Positions 34,301-44,266 of a stretch of DNA of 64,000 bases are shown one piece after another. The translations under genes and the position numbers were made by a program. The number at the start of each line of letters is the position of its first letter. Within the stretch, counting starts at the first letter, position 1. The notes beneath the pieces were generated by a model. It was given only the letters and a program-made list of their open reading frames with translations, was not told the DNA's origin and did no database searches. The stretch spans positions 22,458 to 86,457 of the forward strand of contig JAFUOP010000023.1 of the NCBI GenBank assembly GCA_017481875.1. Reading direction: 5' to 3'. This DNA comes from Bacteroidaceae bacterium (GTDB lineage: Bacteria; Bacteroidota; Bacteroidia; Bacteroidales; Bacteroidaceae).

Positions 34301-35494
34301 TTAGTTCTTTTTGGTTAGACGTTTAGCACGAGCCTTGACATTTGACTGAACAACGCAGTAATCTATAAAAGGTGCGGTTACGTTCATGAGCAGAATGGCA
34401 AGCATCATACCCTCGGGGTAACCGGGGTTAAAGACGCGAATGAGAATTGCCATTGCTCCAATGCCGAAGCCATAGATGAATTTACCGGTCTCGGTGCGGG
34501 CTGCTGTAACAGGGTCGGTAGCCATGAAGACGGCACCGAAGCAGAAACCACCAAGCAACAGGTGTGTGTAGATGGGTTGCTGCAGTGCAGGGTTTTCGGG
34601 CATAAGACCTGTGAAAAGAAGCACCATTGCAATGCCACCAACGAATACAGAAACCATTACCTTCCAGCTTGCAACACCTGTCCACAAGAGAAGAATTGCA
34701 CCAAGTGCAATGGCGATGACGCTTGTCTCACCGATAGAGCCGGGCATGAAACCGCAGATGAGGTCGCACACAGAAAGTTCTGCGCCTGCTGCACCTACTA
34801 TGGCACCACCCTCCTTAACAAACTGCAAAGCTGTTGCGCAGGTGTAACCGTCGGGGAGGTCGTAACCGATACCGAAGATAGACTCGGTAGCCACCCAAAC
34901 AGACTCACCTGAAATAACTGAAGGATAGGCAAAGAAAATGAATGCACGGGCAATGAGTGCCACGTTTACAATGTTCATACCTGTGCCACCAAACACCTCT
35001 TTGGCAAAAATAACCGAGAAGGCTGTGGCAACGGCCAAAACCCAAAGAGGGCAGCCTGCAGGCACAATCATGGGGATAAGAACACCCGATACAAGGAAAC
35101 CTTCGTGTATCTCCTCGTTCTTCCACTGTGCTACGATAAACTCTATTCCCAGACCTACAATGTATGTTACGGCAATCTTGGGCAACATTACCATGAGGCC
35201 GAAAAGGAACATCTCCCAGCAAGATGTTGTAGCTACTGCACCTGCTGCAAGAGCATTCTGATAGCCGAGGTTGTACATACCAAACAACATCGCGGGCAAA
35301 AGAGCAATGACCACGAGCGACATAATACGCTTGCTGTCTATTGCATCGTGAATATTAACACCGCTTTTCGAGGTATCGTTGGGAACGAATAGGAAAGTCT
35401 CCATTCCGTCGAACACTGAGCGGAAAGCGTGCAGCTTGCCACCCTCCTCGAAGTTGGGCTTAATTTTATTCAGATAATTTCTCAAAAATTTCAT
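34301..35494 (-). CDS. nqrB: Na+-NQR subunit B
   Basis: The 397-residue membrane subunit that holds covalent FMN and riboflavin and forms the Na+ path. Hydrophobic helices cover most of the protein from about residue 55. The quinone-site and flavin region includes FGGTGMNIVNVALIARAF, and the covalent FMN threonine is expected in the ATDPVTAARTETGK segment near the C-terminus. It is 5 bases from nqrC and 56 after nqrA. Confidence 0.96.
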   Translation of the reverse strand: MKFLRNYLNKIKPNFEEGGKLHAFRSVFDGMETFLFVPNDTSKSGVNIHDAIDSKRIMSLVVIALLPAMLFGMYNLGYQNALAAGAVATTSCWEMFLFGLMVMLPKIAVTYIVGLGIEFIVAQWKNEEIHEGFLVSGVLIPMIVPAGCPLWVLAVATAFSVIFAKEVFGGTGMNIVNVALIARAFIFFAYPSVISGESVWVATESIFGIGYDLPDGYTCATALQFVKEGGAIVGAAGAELSVCDLICGFMPGSIGETSVIAIALGAILLLWTGVASWKVMVSVFVGGIAMVLLFTGLMPENPALQQPIYTHLLLGGFCFGAVFMATDPVTAARTETGKFIYGFGIGAMAILIRVFNPGYPEGMMLAILLMNVTAPFIDYCVVQSNVKARAKRLTKKN

Positions 35495-35550
35495 ATGATC
35501 TATATTTTATTTTGCTTTATAACTCAACCGCCAAAAGACGGTTACCGGCT

Positions 35551-36900
35551 TTAGCACATTTCGGCACGGAGCTTATCCAAGCCCTCGCGGACAATGCGCT
35601 GCAATTCCAATTTAGACGAATCGACAAACTCGCACAATGCGAAATCCTCGGGAGCAACCTCGTAGATACCAAGTTCTTCCATCTTGTCGATGTTACCGGT
35701 GATGATGGCCTTGATGAGGTACTCGGGGTAGATGTCCATGGGGAATACTTTGTCGTACTCGTTTGACATAATCATATGACGCTCGCCACCCTTGATGCGG
35801 GCATCGATGGTGTAGCTGCGTTTGGGCATAAGCCAGCTGAAGTAACTACGGCTGGTGCTGAACATAGAGAAACGGGGTGCTATCCAACCGAAAGCCTCGT
35901 CGCCACCCATTATCTCGGGAATAACGGTTACCTCTGTAGAGAATGCACCAAGGAAGCCGTCGGCTGTGGTGGGCTTGCCTGTGAGCACGTTGCCGTCGAT
36001 AATACGCAAGGGGTTGTCCTCCTTCAAACGACCTGCAACAAGTGTGCTGATTTGCGCGCCAAGAACAACCTTGCTGTATGAGGGGTTCTTAACCTCGCTA
36101 CCTGCAAGTGCTACTGTGCGTGTGAAATCTACTTTACCCTTGTTGAAGAGACGACCAATGAAGATTACCTCCTCGGCACCGATAGTCCAAACAACCTCGC
36201 CCTTGTTCACGGGAGCCACGTGGTTTATCTGCACACCCACATTACCTGCGGGGTGAGGTCCCTTGAAAATGGTTGTTGTTACGTTCTTCGCAACGCTCAA
36301 TGCAGCAGCTTTCTGGCTTGCACTCACGCCCATATAAACGGGGGCGATGCGAGAAAGTGCATCAAGGCCTATCTGGAAATCGTCCTCGTTGCCTTTGAGA
36401 GCAACCTCGAAATCAACAGCCAAAGGCTTTGAGTCGAATGCCGAAACGAAGATTGCTCGGGGTGAATCACTTGGAGTGGCGATAACATCATAAGGTCTTT
36501 GGCGCATAAAAGCAAAGAGGCCCGACTTCAACAAATCGGCCTTCACCTCCTCTGCTGACAGAGAAAGTACATCTTTGGCTTTGTAGTCCACAGACTCAAA
36601 CTTACCGTCCGACTCTACTACGACGCTCAATACGCGTCTTCTCTCTCCGCGGTTTACCGCTACAACTTTTCCGCTCACGGGCGAAACAAATTGTATTTCG
36701 GGACAGTTCTTATCAACAAACAAGGGCTCTCCTGCTTTTACAACGTCCTCGGGCTTAACCACCACTTTGGGAGTTACGCGTGTGAAATCGGCAGGCATCA
36801 AAGCATAAAGCTTGGCGGCTGCGATGGTTGTTGTTTCAGCAACAGGAGCACCTTTCAGATTGATATCCAATCCCTTAGAAATTTTTACAACTCTGTGCAT
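35551..36900 (-). CDS. nqrA: Na+-NQR subunit A
   Basis: The 449-residue cytoplasmic subunit of the Na+-pumping NADH:ubiquinone oxidoreductase; it interacts with quinone. Recognised by KISKGLDINLKGAP at the start, FKGPHPAGNVGVQINHVAPV (about residues 205-224) and the ending that includes CEFVDSSKLELQRIVREGLD. First gene of the operon; the complex exports Na+ and is the main energy-conserving NADH dehydrogenase in many Bacteroidales. Confidence 0.97.
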   Translation of the reverse strand: MHRVVKISKGLDINLKGAPVAETTTIAAAKLYALMPADFTRVTPKVVVKPEDVVKAGEPLFVDKNCPEIQFVSPVSGKVVAVNRGERRRVLSVVVESDGKFESVDYKAKDVLSLSAEEVKADLLKSGLFAFMRQRPYDVIATPSDSPRAIFVSAFDSKPLAVDFEVALKGNEDDFQIGLDALSRIAPVYMGVSASQKAAALSVAKNVTTTIFKGPHPAGNVGVQINHVAPVNKGEVVWTIGAEEVIFIGRLFNKGKVDFTRTVALAGSEVKNPSYSKVVLGAQISTLVAGRLKEDNPLRIIDGNVLTGKPTTADGFLGAFSTEVTVIPEIMGGDEAFGWIAPRFSMFSTSRSYFSWLMPKRSYTIDARIKGGERHMIMSNEYDKVFPMDIYPEYLIKAIITGNIDKMEELGIYEVAPEDFALCEFVDSSKLELQRIVREGLDKLRAEMC

Positions 36901-36933
36901 ATAAATTGAGTTACGTTAGTACATTATATGTGG

Positions 36934-36941
36934 CAAAAATA
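36934..36941 (-). promoter_or_regulatory. Probable -7 box of the nqr operon
   Basis: Minus strand TATTTTTG, a full match to TAnnTTTG, 33 bases before the nqrA ATG. The -33 region reads TTTAG-like and is weak. Inverted repeats with AACTTTTTT/AAAAAAGTT arms (36965-37009) lie just upstream and might serve regulation. Confidence 0.5.
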
Positions 36942-37210
36942 AAGAAATTTTTCCGTATTTCTAAAACTTTTTTAACACAAATAACTGTGTTTTAGAGAAA
37001 AAAGTTAGAAACAATTAGATGTGCTAAGGTTGCAGCACTTTCTCTTAACTGTCTCTCATACACCGCCGATATTATATTTAGGATTACTCCTGCTTGTGAG
37101 AACGGCACACCGTGTATTCTTTGGCGTGCATTGACTTTTAGAAAAGAAGGTGCTTAGCACCTCACAAGACTTTACAGGCGAGACTTTACCGGCAAGCAAT
37201 GGTGCCTGAA

Positions 37211-37247
37211 AGAAAAAAATGAGAGGATACCTCACGGTATCCTCTCA
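37211..37247 (-). terminator. Intrinsic terminator of the ribosomal superoperon
   Basis: Minus strand 12-pair perfect stem TGAGAGGATACC / GGTATCCTCTCA with a 4-base loop followed by TTTTTTTC, 22 bases after the rplQ stop. Confidence 0.93.
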
Positions 37248-37269
37248 CATCTATTAAGTAAGTAATTTA

Positions 37270-37758
37270 TTATTCAGCAGTGGCTGTAGTAGCTGGCTCT
37301 TCAGTTGCTACTGCTGCCTCTTCTACAACGGGTGCATCTGCAGCCTTCTTTGCAGAACGACGGCGGCGTGTCTTCTTAGCAGGAGCCTTAGCCATATTCT
37401 CATTGTAATCAACAAGTTCAATGAAGCACATCTCGGCTGCGTCACCGGGACGTGTACCCAACTTGATGATGCGTGTGTAACCACCGGGACGCTCGGCAAC
37501 CTTTACTGAGATCTCCTTGAAGAGCTCTGTAACGGCCTCCTTGCTCTGGAGGTAGCTGAATACAACGCGACGAGAATTGGTTGTGTCGTCTTTAGACTTT
37601 GTGATCAAAGGCTCAACGAATTTCTTCAATTCCTTTGCCTTTGCAAGGGTCGTAGTGATTCTTTTGTGCATGATCAAAGAGATAGCCATATTTGAAAGCA
37701 TAGCTTTTCTGTGAGATGCAGTACGGCCCAAATGGTTAAAAGATTTTTTATGTCTCAT
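37270..37758 (-). CDS. rplQ: 50S ribosomal protein L17
   Basis: Binds domain near the exit tunnel of 23S rRNA. The core begins [20 protein letters not shown] and ends near residue 120 ([15 protein letters not shown]). A 40-residue tail follows: a basic [13 protein letters not shown] patch then an acidic, Ala/Thr-rich end ([19 protein letters not shown]), so the protein is 162 instead of about 120-130 residues. Such tails occur in Bacteroidetes. Last gene of the operon, 2 bases after rpoA. Confidence 0.97.
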   Translation of the reverse strand: MRHKKSFNHLGRTASHRKAMLSNMAISLIMHKRITTTLAKAKELKKFVEPLITKSKDDTTNSRRVVFSYLQSKEAVTELFKEISVKVAERPGGYTRIIKLGTRPGDAAEMCFIELVDYNENMAKAPAKKTRRRRSAKKAADAPVVEEAAVATEEPATTATAE

Positions 37759-37760
37759 AA

Positions 37761-38753
37761 TTATTCTTTATCTAATTTATATTTTGAAATATCGGTTCCA
37801 AACGAAAGATTCAGACTCTCGAGCAAATCATCAAGCTCAGTGAGCGATTTCTTACCAAAGTTACGGAATTTAAGAAGGTCGGTTTTATTGTACTGCACAA
37901 GCTGACCAAGGGTCTCTACATCGGCAGCCTTCAAGCAGTTGAGCGCACGAACCGAAAGGTTCAAATCTACTAACTTGCTCTTGAGCAACTGACGCATATG
38001 CAATACCTCCTCGTCAAACTCTTCGTTGCCGTCGATGTCCGAAGCCTCAATGGCAATCTTCTCATCAGAGAACAACATAAAGTGATAGATAAGGATTTTA
38101 GCAGCCTCCTTAAGTGCCTCCTTCGGGTGTATAGAACCATCGGTCGTAATTTCGATTACCAAACGGTCGTAGTCGGTCTTCTGCTCAACGCGGAAGGGCT
38201 CACGTTCGAATTTTACGAGACGAATAGGAGTGTATATCGAGTCGATTGGAATCATCGTGGGCTCTGTGCAGTACTCACGATTCTCATCAGAAGGAACATA
38301 GCCACGTCCTTTGTTGATGTTGATTTCAATCTGCATTTTAGCCGATGAGTCGAGGTGGCAAATGACTAACTCGGGATTTAACACTTCAAATCCGGTTAAA
38401 TACTTACCAATCTCACCGGCAGTGAATACCTCTGTATTCTCTACATTGATTGAGACTTTCTCGGTTTCGAATTCCTCAACGATTCTTTTGAATCTAACCT
38501 TCTTAAGATTCAATATAATGTTGGTAACATCTTCTTTAACACCGGGTACTGTAGCAAACTCGTGCTCTACACCGGCTATCTTGATGCAATTGATTGCAAA
38601 GCCCTCCAAAGAAGACAACAAGATACGACGTAGTGCATTACCTACAGTAGTAGCAAAACCGGGCTCCAAAGGACGAAACTCAAACTTACCATAGAAGTCG
38701 TTCGCCTCCAACATTACTACTTTATCAGGTTTTTGAAATGTTAATATCGCCAT
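37761..38753 (-). CDS. rpoA: RNA polymerase subunit alpha
   Basis: 330 residues. The N-terminal domain dimerises and scaffolds beta/beta' ([25 protein letters not shown]); after a linker near 235-255 the C-terminal domain ([39 protein letters not shown]) binds DNA and activators. The ATG at 38753 gives the normal [12 protein letters not shown] start; an in-frame TTG six bases earlier is unlikely. Nine bases after rpsD. Confidence 0.97.
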   Translation of the reverse strand: MAILTFQKPDKVVMLEANDFYGKFEFRPLEPGFATTVGNALRRILLSSLEGFAINCIKIAGVEHEFATVPGVKEDVTNIILNLKKVRFKRIVEEFETEKVSINVENTEVFTAGEIGKYLTGFEVLNPELVICHLDSSAKMQIEININKGRGYVPSDENREYCTEPTMIPIDSIYTPIRLVKFEREPFRVEQKTDYDRLVIEITTDGSIHPKEALKEAAKILIYHFMLFSDEKIAIEASDIDGNEEFDEEVLHMRQLLKSKLVDLNLSVRALNCLKAADVETLGQLVQYNKTDLLKFRNFGKKSLTELDDLLESLNLSFGTDISKYKLDKE

Positions 38754-38762
38754 TATCAAATA

Positions 38763-39371
38763 TTAATTTTTGCTATACAACTCAACGATTAATTGCTCCT
38801 TGATGTTCTCGGGAATCTCCGAACGCTCGGGCACGTTCAAGAACTTACCTGACATTGAAGACTGCTCCCACTCCAACCAAGGATATTTGCTGTGGTTAAG
38901 ACCTGCCAAAGAGTTCTGGATAACCTCGAGCGATTTTGAACGCTCGCGAACACCTACAATCTGACCAGCCTTAATTGTGCGTGAAGCAACGTTACAAACT
39001 TTGCCATCTACAACAATGTGGCAGTGGCTAACCAACTGACGTGCAGCAGCACGAGTGGGAGCAATGCCCAAACGGTAAACAACATTGTCCAAACGAGACT
39101 CCAACAACTGCAAAAGCACCTCACCGGTAATACCGGGAGCTGAATCGGCCTTGTCGAAGGTGTTGCGGAACTGACGCTCCAAAACTCCGTATGTGTATTT
39201 AGCTTTCTGCTTCTCGGCTAGCATGACACCATACTCAGATGTCTTGCGACGACGGTTGTTACCGTGCATACCGGGAGCATAATTTTTCTTAGAAAGCACT
39301 TTGTCGGCACCGAAAATGGGCTCACCGAAACGACGTGCAATCTTGCTTTTTGGTCCTGTATATCTTGCCAT
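38763..39371 (-). CDS. rpsD: 30S ribosomal protein S4
   Basis: Primary 16S-binding protein of the 5' domain; in some bacteria also represses its own operon. 202 residues starting [19 protein letters not shown] with the S4 RNA-binding fold ([19 protein letters not shown], then [20 protein letters not shown]). No zinc-binding cysteine knuckle, as usual for Bacteroidetes S4. 22 bases after rpsK. Confidence 0.98.
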   Translation of the reverse strand: MARYTGPKSKIARRFGEPIFGADKVLSKKNYAPGMHGNNRRRKTSEYGVMLAEKQKAKYTYGVLERQFRNTFDKADSAPGITGEVLLQLLESRLDNVVYRLGIAPTRAAARQLVSHCHIVVDGKVCNVASRTIKAGQIVGVRERSKSLEVIQNSLAGLNHSKYPWLEWEQSSMSGKFLNVPERSEIPENIKEQLIVELYSKN

Positions 39372-39393
39372 TTTAATTTCTGATTAATTTTGA

Positions 39394-39783
39394 TTATACT
39401 CTTCTTCTCTTAGGAGGACGGCAACCATTGTGTGGCAACGGTGTTACGTCTATAATCTCTGTAACCTCGATTCCTGCACCGTGTACTGTGCGGATAGCCG
39501 ACTCGCGACCGTTACCGGGCCCCTTAACATATGCCTTTACCTTGCGCAAGCCCAAGTCGAAAGCGATCTTTGAGCAAGCCTCGGCAGCCATTTGAGCAGC
39601 ATAAGGAGTGTTCTTCTTAGAACCTCTGAAACCCATCTTTCCTGCAGATGACCAAGAGATAACCTGACCTTCGTCATTAGTAAGGCAAACAATGATATTG
39701 TTGAATGACGAATGTACATGAAGCTGTCCGTTGGCTCCCACCTTAACATTTCTTTTCTTTGTTGCAACTGTTTTCTTTGCCAT
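39394..39783 (-). CDS. rpsK: 30S ribosomal protein S11
   Basis: Platform protein next to the E-site mRNA path. 129 residues; hallmark segments are [35 protein letters not shown] and the closing [18 protein letters not shown]. 12 bases after rpsM, in the alpha-operon part of the cluster. Confidence 0.98.
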   Translation of the reverse strand: MAKKTVATKKRNVKVGANGQLHVHSSFNNIIVCLTNDEGQVISWSSAGKMGFRGSKKNTPYAAQMAAEACSKIAFDLGLRKVKAYVKGPGNGRESAIRTVHGAGIEVTEIIDVTPLPHNGCRPPKRRRV

Positions 39784-39795
39784 ATTACTTACTTA

Positions 39796-40176
39796 TTATT
39801 TTGTAGCTTTTTTCTTGTTAGCAACTGTCTTCTTACGTCCCTTACGTGTACGAGCATTGTTCTTTGTGCTCTGACCACGAACCGGCAAACCGTTACGATG
39901 ACGAATGCCACGATAGCAACCAATATCCATCAATCGTTTAATGTTCAACTGAATCTCTGAACGAAGGTCGCCCTCTACTTTAAACTCTGCACCAATAATC
40001 TCACGAACCTTAGCTGCCATATCATCGGTCCAATCCTGTACCTTGATATTGCGGTCAACACCGGCCTTGTCGAGGATTTTGGCTGCACTGCTGCGTCCGA
40101 TACCATAGATGTATGTCAACGCAATCTCTCCTCTTTTGTTCTGAGGAATATCTACACCAACTATTCTTATAGCCAT
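39796..40176 (-). CDS. rpsM: 30S ribosomal protein S13
   Basis: Head protein contacting the P-site tRNA and forming intersubunit bridges with L5. 126 residues: [20 protein letters not shown], the helix-two-turn-helix region, [20 protein letters not shown] and a basic lysine-rich tail. 30 bases after rpmJ. Confidence 0.98.
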   Translation of the reverse strand: MAIRIVGVDIPQNKRGEIALTYIYGIGRSSAAKILDKAGVDRNIKVQDWTDDMAAKVREIIGAEFKVEGDLRSEIQLNIKRLMDIGCYRGIRHRNGLPVRGQSTKNNARTRKGRKKTVANKKKATK

Positions 40177-40206
40177 ATACGAATATATTATTAATTACTA
40201 CTTTAA

Positions 40207-40323
40207 TTACCCCTGACGCAGTTTGAACTTGGGATTCTTCTTGTTAATCAAATACAAACGTCCGTTTCTGCGAACGATTTTGCAGTCGGGAGTGCGTTTC
40301 TTAATAGATGCTTTAACTTTCAT
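40207..40323 (-). CDS. rpmJ: 50S ribosomal protein L36
   Basis: A 38-residue protein I translated directly: [20 protein letters not shown], ending NPKFKLRQG. It is the C-minus type: of the four zinc-ligand positions (three Cys and one His) only one Cys remains, as in other Bacteroidetes L36 proteins, so it should not bind zinc. Located in its usual place between infA (13 bases before) and rpsM. Confidence 0.95.
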   Translation of the reverse strand: MKVKASIKKRTPDCKIVRRNGRLYLINKKNPKFKLRQG

Positions 40324-40336
40324 ATTATATTGTTTT

Positions 40337-40555
40337 TTATTTATATCGGAATACGATTCTTCCTTTGGTTAAATCATACGGGGACATCTCTATTCTTACT
40401 TTGTCGCCGGGAAGAATTTTAATGTAGTGCATTCTCATCTTTCCAGAGATATGCGCAATCACTTCGTGACCATTCTGTAATTCTACACGGAACATAGCGT
40501 TTGACAATGCCTCTACGATTGTACCGTCTTGTTCAATAGCGTTTTGTTTAGCCAT
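40337..40555 (-). CDS. infA: Translation initiation factor IF-1
   Basis: 72-residue OB-fold protein that blocks the A site during initiation. Sequence features are [41 protein letters not shown]-like core and the ending [11 protein letters not shown]. One base separates it from the map stop, implying translational coupling. Confidence 0.98.
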   Translation of the reverse strand: MAKQNAIEQDGTIVEALSNAMFRVELQNGHEVIAHISGKMRMHYIKILPGDKVRIEMSPYDLTKGRIVFRYK

Positions 40556-40556
40556 A

Positions 40557-41354
40557 TTAATATCCTTTGTTTCTTAAAACCTCTTCAACAAACTCGAATG
40601 ATGATAAAATATCAGCACTGTGCCTGCCTACTGCAATGGTATGCTCAAAATGGGCTGCATTCCTGCGGTCTCTTGTACGCACTGTCCAGCCATCGCGCTC
40701 CATAAATATCTGACGCTTACCTAGGGTAATCATCGGCTCAATGGCTATGCACATTCCCTCACGCAACTGTAAACCGTTGCCACGGCGACCATAATTGGGA
40801 ACCTCGGGAGCTTCGTGCATATCTCTACCTATTCCATGCCCCACAAACTCACGAACTACGCCAAAACCGTTTTGCTCGCAATGCGTTTGAATAGCATTAC
40901 CTACATCACCAAGACGCTTGCCGTGAACTGCTTGTTCAATACCTTTATAGAGCGACTCCTTGGTAACTTGCAACAATTTCTTTGTTGCTTCATCAACCTC
41001 GCCTACACAAAATGTGTAGCAGGAATCACCACAGAAACCATTCAACAATGTTCCACAATCGACCGATATTATATCGCCCTCTTTCAAGGGAACATCGTTG
41101 GGGATTCCGTGTACCACTACATCGTTTATCGATGCACAAATTGAACCCGGAAAAGGAACACCTTCGTGGTTGGGATAACCTTTAAAGGTTGGGATTGCTC
41201 CGTTGTCCCTTATAAACTCCTCGGCCACTCTGTCGAGCTGCTTTGTTGTTACACCCGGCTCTATTATTTTAGCAACTTCGGCAAGCGTTCTACCTACAAG
41301 CAGATTGGCCTGCCGAAGTAATTCAATTTCATCTGATGTCTTAAGAAATATCAT
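40557..41354 (-). CDS. map: Methionine aminopeptidase type I
   Basis: Removes the initiator methionine from nascent proteins. 265 residues with the five pita-bread metal ligands visible: [12 protein letters not shown] (two Asp), [10 protein letters not shown] (His), IEPMI (Glu) and FEHTIAV (Glu). Type I length, no insert or zinc-finger extension. Between secY (15 bases) and infA (1 base). Confidence 0.97.
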   Translation of the reverse strand: MIFLKTSDEIELLRQANLLVGRTLAEVAKIIEPGVTTKQLDRVAEEFIRDNGAIPTFKGYPNHEGVPFPGSICASINDVVVHGIPNDVPLKEGDIISVDCGTLLNGFCGDSCYTFCVGEVDEATKKLLQVTKESLYKGIEQAVHGKRLGDVGNAIQTHCEQNGFGVVREFVGHGIGRDMHEAPEVPNYGRRGNGLQLREGMCIAIEPMITLGKRQIFMERDGWTVRTRDRRNAAHFEHTIAVGRHSADILSSFEFVEEVLRNKGY

Positions 41355-41369
41355 TCTTAGCTCTACAAA

Positions 41370-42719
41370 TTAACCTACACGACCCTTAATGCGACCCGAG
41401 CTCAACAAGCCATCGTAGTGTCTCATCAAAAGATAGCTCTCCACCTGCTGCAGTGTGTCGAGAACAACACCTACAAGAATGAGCAGAGATGTACCTCCGA
41501 AGAACGCGGCAAACTCCTGCTGCACGCCAAACATACCCGCAAATGCAGGGAAGATAGCTATTGCAGCCAAGAACAATGAACCGGGGAGGGTTATGCGCGA
41601 CATAATCGTATCAATATATTCTGCAGTAGGCTTGCCGGGCTTGATGCCGGGGATAAAGCCATTGTTGCGCTTCATATCATCGGCCATCTGCATCGGGTTG
41701 ATGGTGATAGCTGTGTAGAAATATGTAAACAATATGATAAGTAGCGCAAAAATGAGGTTATACAACCAACCTGTGGTATCTGACAGCTGCTGTACAAATG
41801 CCGAAGGCTCAGATGTTGCTCCGTAGCTCATGAATGCCAAAGGAATGAACATAATTGCCTGTGCAAAGATGATAGGCATTACATTGGCAGCATTCACTTT
41901 AAGGGGCAAATACTGACGCGCACCGCTGTAGGTGGCACCACCTGCCGACTGCTTTGCATATTGCACAGGCACCTTGCGAGTACCACGCAACAAAGCCACA
42001 CCGGCACAGATAACCAAGAACAAGAATACTATCTCGAAAAGGAACATAATGATACCACCACCTGTTGCAGCAGACATACGAGAGGTAAACTCCTGAATGA
42101 AAGCCTGGGGCAGACGTGCGATGATACCTATCATAATGATAAGCGACACACCGTTACCAATACCTCTGTCGGTAATGCGCTCGCCCAACCAAAGAACGAA
42201 CATACTACCTGCAGCAAGTATTATGGTAGAGGTAATCATAAATACATTCCAGTTTATCGACTCGCTCAATGCAGAACCTGCTGTATAACGCAAGTTCAAA
42301 AGGTACGAGGGACCCTGAACAAGAAGAATCAGCACTGTTAAATAACGAGTGTACTGGCTTATCTTGCGACGGCCGCTCTCACCCTCACGCTGCAACTTCT
42401 GGAAATAAGGAACAGCGATTGCAAGGAGCTGAATAACGATTGAAGCCGAGATGTAGGGCATAATACCCAGTGCAAAGATTGATGCATTAGAGAATGCACC
42501 ACCTGAGAACATATCTAGCAGAGACATCAAACCACCACTTGTCTGGTCTTGCAAACGGGTGAGCATCGCGGGATCAATACCGGGAAGTACCACGTAAGAA
42601 CCGAATCTATAGATTGCGACAAACAGCAATGTAATACCGATACGCACTCTAAGATCTTCAATCTTCCAGATATTTTTTATAGTCTGGATAAATTTAGGGC
42701 TTGATTGTTTATTTGCCAT
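41370..42719 (-). CDS. secY: Protein translocase subunit SecY
   Basis: Channel subunit of the SecYEG translocon; 449 residues with ten predicted membrane helices. Recognisable are the plug-side GIDPAMLTRLQDQTSGGLMS region, QKLQREGESGRRKISQYTRY and the cytoplasmic loop IKPGKPTAEYIDTIMSRITL (between helices 8 and 9), then an ending of VESYLLMRHYDGLLSSGRI. 3 bases after rplO. Confidence 0.98.
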   Translation of the reverse strand: MANKQSSPKFIQTIKNIWKIEDLRVRIGITLLFVAIYRFGSYVVLPGIDPAMLTRLQDQTSGGLMSLLDMFSGGAFSNASIFALGIMPYISASIVIQLLAIAVPYFQKLQREGESGRRKISQYTRYLTVLILLVQGPSYLLNLRYTAGSALSESINWNVFMITSTIILAAGSMFVLWLGERITDRGIGNGVSLIIMIGIIARLPQAFIQEFTSRMSAATGGGIIMFLFEIVFLFLVICAGVALLRGTRKVPVQYAKQSAGGATYSGARQYLPLKVNAANVMPIIFAQAIMFIPLAFMSYGATSEPSAFVQQLSDTTGWLYNLIFALLIILFTYFYTAITINPMQMADDMKRNNGFIPGIKPGKPTAEYIDTIMSRITLPGSLFLAAIAIFPAFAGMFGVQQEFAAFFGGTSLLILVGVVLDTLQQVESYLLMRHYDGLLSSGRIKGRVG

Positions 42720-42722
42720 TTT

Positions 42723-43169
42723 TTAAAGCTTTACTACTGTTCCACCTACTGCCTCGATAGCCTCTACAGCCTTCTGTGAGAAAGCGTGAGCCTCTACGGT
42801 CAATTTTGCTGTCAAAGTACCATTTGCAAGGATCTTCACCAACTGAGAAGATGATACGAAACCTGCAGCTACCAATACCTCAATGTTGATAGTTTCCAAG
42901 GACTTGCTTTCAGCAAGAGCCTGAAGTGTTGATAGGTTGATCGCTTTGTACTCTACACGATTGATATTTTTGAAACCGTACTTGGGTACACGACGCTGCA
43001 AAGGCATCTGACCACCCTCGAAACCAATCTTCTTGCTGTAGCCAGAACGCGACTTGGCACCCTTATGACCGCGAGTTGAGGTACCACCTCTACCCGAACC
43101 GGTTCCACGTCCAATTCTTTTGCGTGCCTTGACAGAGCCTTCGGCAGGCTTAAGATTATTTAATTTCAT
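42723..43169 (-). CDS. rplO: 50S ribosomal protein L15
   Basis: Late-assembly protein of the 50S. 148 residues beginning MKLNNLKPAEGSVKARKRIG with the glycine/arginine-rich GRGTGSGRGGTSTRGHKGAK segment. The ATG at 43169 gives the standard start; a TTG two codons earlier is disregarded. 22 bases after rpmD. Confidence 0.97.
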   Translation of the reverse strand: MKLNNLKPAEGSVKARKRIGRGTGSGRGGTSTRGHKGAKSRSGYSKKIGFEGGQMPLQRRVPKYGFKNINRVEYKAINLSTLQALAESKSLETINIEVLVAAGFVSSSQLVKILANGTLTAKLTVEAHAFSQKAVEAIEAVGGTVVKL

Positions 43170-43191
43170 AGCCAAATCTTTTTTTAATTAA

Positions 43192-43371
43192 TTACTCTTC
43201 AACAATGGCAACCAAATGCTGAACTTTTTTTACCATTCCACGAATTGATGCGTTATCGGGACGCTCAACAACCTTGTTCATTTTTCTAAGGCCAAGAGCA
43301 TCAAGTGTCAGCTTCTGAGTTTTAGGAGCACCAATGCGACTCTTAACTTGTTTAATTTTAATTGTAGCCAT
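43192..43371 (-). CDS. rpmD: 50S ribosomal protein L30
   Basis: A 59-residue protein translated directly from the minus strand: MATIKIKQVKSRIGAP, then QKLTLDALGLRKMNKVVERP, ending HLVAIVEE. The ferredoxin-like L30 fold pattern and position between rpsE and rplO identify it. Confidence 0.96.
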   Translation of the reverse strand: MATIKIKQVKSRIGAPKTQKLTLDALGLRKMNKVVERPDNASIRGMVKKVQHLVAIVEE

Positions 43372-43383
43372 TAATTTTCCTCC

Positions 43384-43905
43384 TTATCCGTTAAATACTT
43401 TACTCAAACTTACACCTCTGTTCTGTGCAACCATGCGTGCATCACGCATCTCGCTCAAAGCTGCAATAGTAGCTTTTACCAAGTTGTGGGGGTTAGAAGA
43501 ACCCTTAGACTTAGCAAGAACGTCGGTAATACCAACACTCTCCAACACTGCACGCATAGCACCACCGGCTACAACACCGGTACCGTGAGATGCGGGCTTG
43601 ATGAATACCTCGGCACCACCAAAGTGAGCAGCCTGCTCATGAGGAACAGTACCTTTGAGAACGGGAACGCGAACCAAGTTCTTCTTTGCAGCCTCAACGC
43701 CCTTAGCAATAGCAGCAGTAACCTCGCTTGCCTTACCAAGACCGTAACCTATGATGCCATTCTCATTACCTACAACAACGATTGCAGCGAAACTGAATGT
43801 ACGGCCACCCTTGGTAACCTTGGTTACACGGTTGATAGCAACCAATCTATCTTTCAATTCAACGTCGTTTGCGACTTTTACTCTATTATTAATTGCCATA
43901 CTCAT
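43384..43905 (-). CDS. rpsE: 30S ribosomal protein S5
   Basis: Affects decoding accuracy and mRNA unwinding at the entry channel. 173 residues: double-stranded-RNA-binding N-half ([40 protein letters not shown]) and the C-half with [18 protein letters not shown]. ATGs at 43905 (overlapping the rplR stop) and 43899 are both possible. Confidence 0.97.
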   Translation of the reverse strand: MSMAINNRVKVANDVELKDRLVAINRVTKVTKGGRTFSFAAIVVVGNENGIIGYGLGKASEVTAAIAKGVEAAKKNLVRVPVLKGTVPHEQAAHFGGAEVFIKPASHGTGVVAGGAMRAVLESVGITDVLAKSKGSSNPHNLVKATIAALSEMRDARMVAQNRGVSLSKVFNG

Positions 43906-44246
43906 TAGAATTTAAGACCACCATTACGTGCAGCATCAGCTACTTCTTTTACTCTACCGTGGTAAAGGTAACCGTTACGGTCGAAGACAACAGTAGTAAT
44001 ACCTGCCTCCTGAGCCTTCTTAGCGATCAACTCACCAACCTTTGCAGCCTGCTCTTTTTTGGGCATAGCCTCGAGACCGAGCGAAGATGCAGAAGCCAAT
44101 GTCTGGCCTTTCTGGTCATCAATTATCTGAACATAGATTTGCTTGTTGCTGCGGAAAACGCTCATACGAGGACGCTCTGCAACACCTGAAATCTTGTTGC
44201 GCACTCTATATTTAATCTTGGTACGTCTTTCTATTTTTGTTGTCAT
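43905..44246 (-). CDS. rplR: 50S ribosomal protein L18
   Basis: Binds 5S rRNA with L5. 113 residues with [39 protein letters not shown] and the closing [19 protein letters not shown]. Its stop codon shares a base with the possible first rpsE ATG. Confidence 0.97.
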   Translation of the reverse strand: MTTKIERRTKIKYRVRNKISGVAERPRMSVFRSNKQIYVQIIDDQKGQTLASASSLGLEAMPKKEQAAKVGELIAKKAQEAGITTVVFDRNGYLYHGRVKEVADAARNGGLKF

Positions 44247-44266
44247 ATACTTACGATTTTACTAAA

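Larger units (their letters stand above)
36901..37269. other. Gene-free region between nqrA and rplQ with inverted repeats
   Basis: 369 bases. From left: nqr promoter; an A/T-rich nested inverted repeat (36965-37009); then about 190 bases with pairing elements and no frame worth calling: GTGCTAAG (37021-37028) with CTTAGCAC (37153-37160), CTTGTGAG (37093-37100) with CTCACAAG (37161-37168), and a local AGGTGC/GCACCT hairpin (37148-37162). The right end is the rplQ terminator. It could be a structured RNA; I do not recognise the class. Confidence 0.5.
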
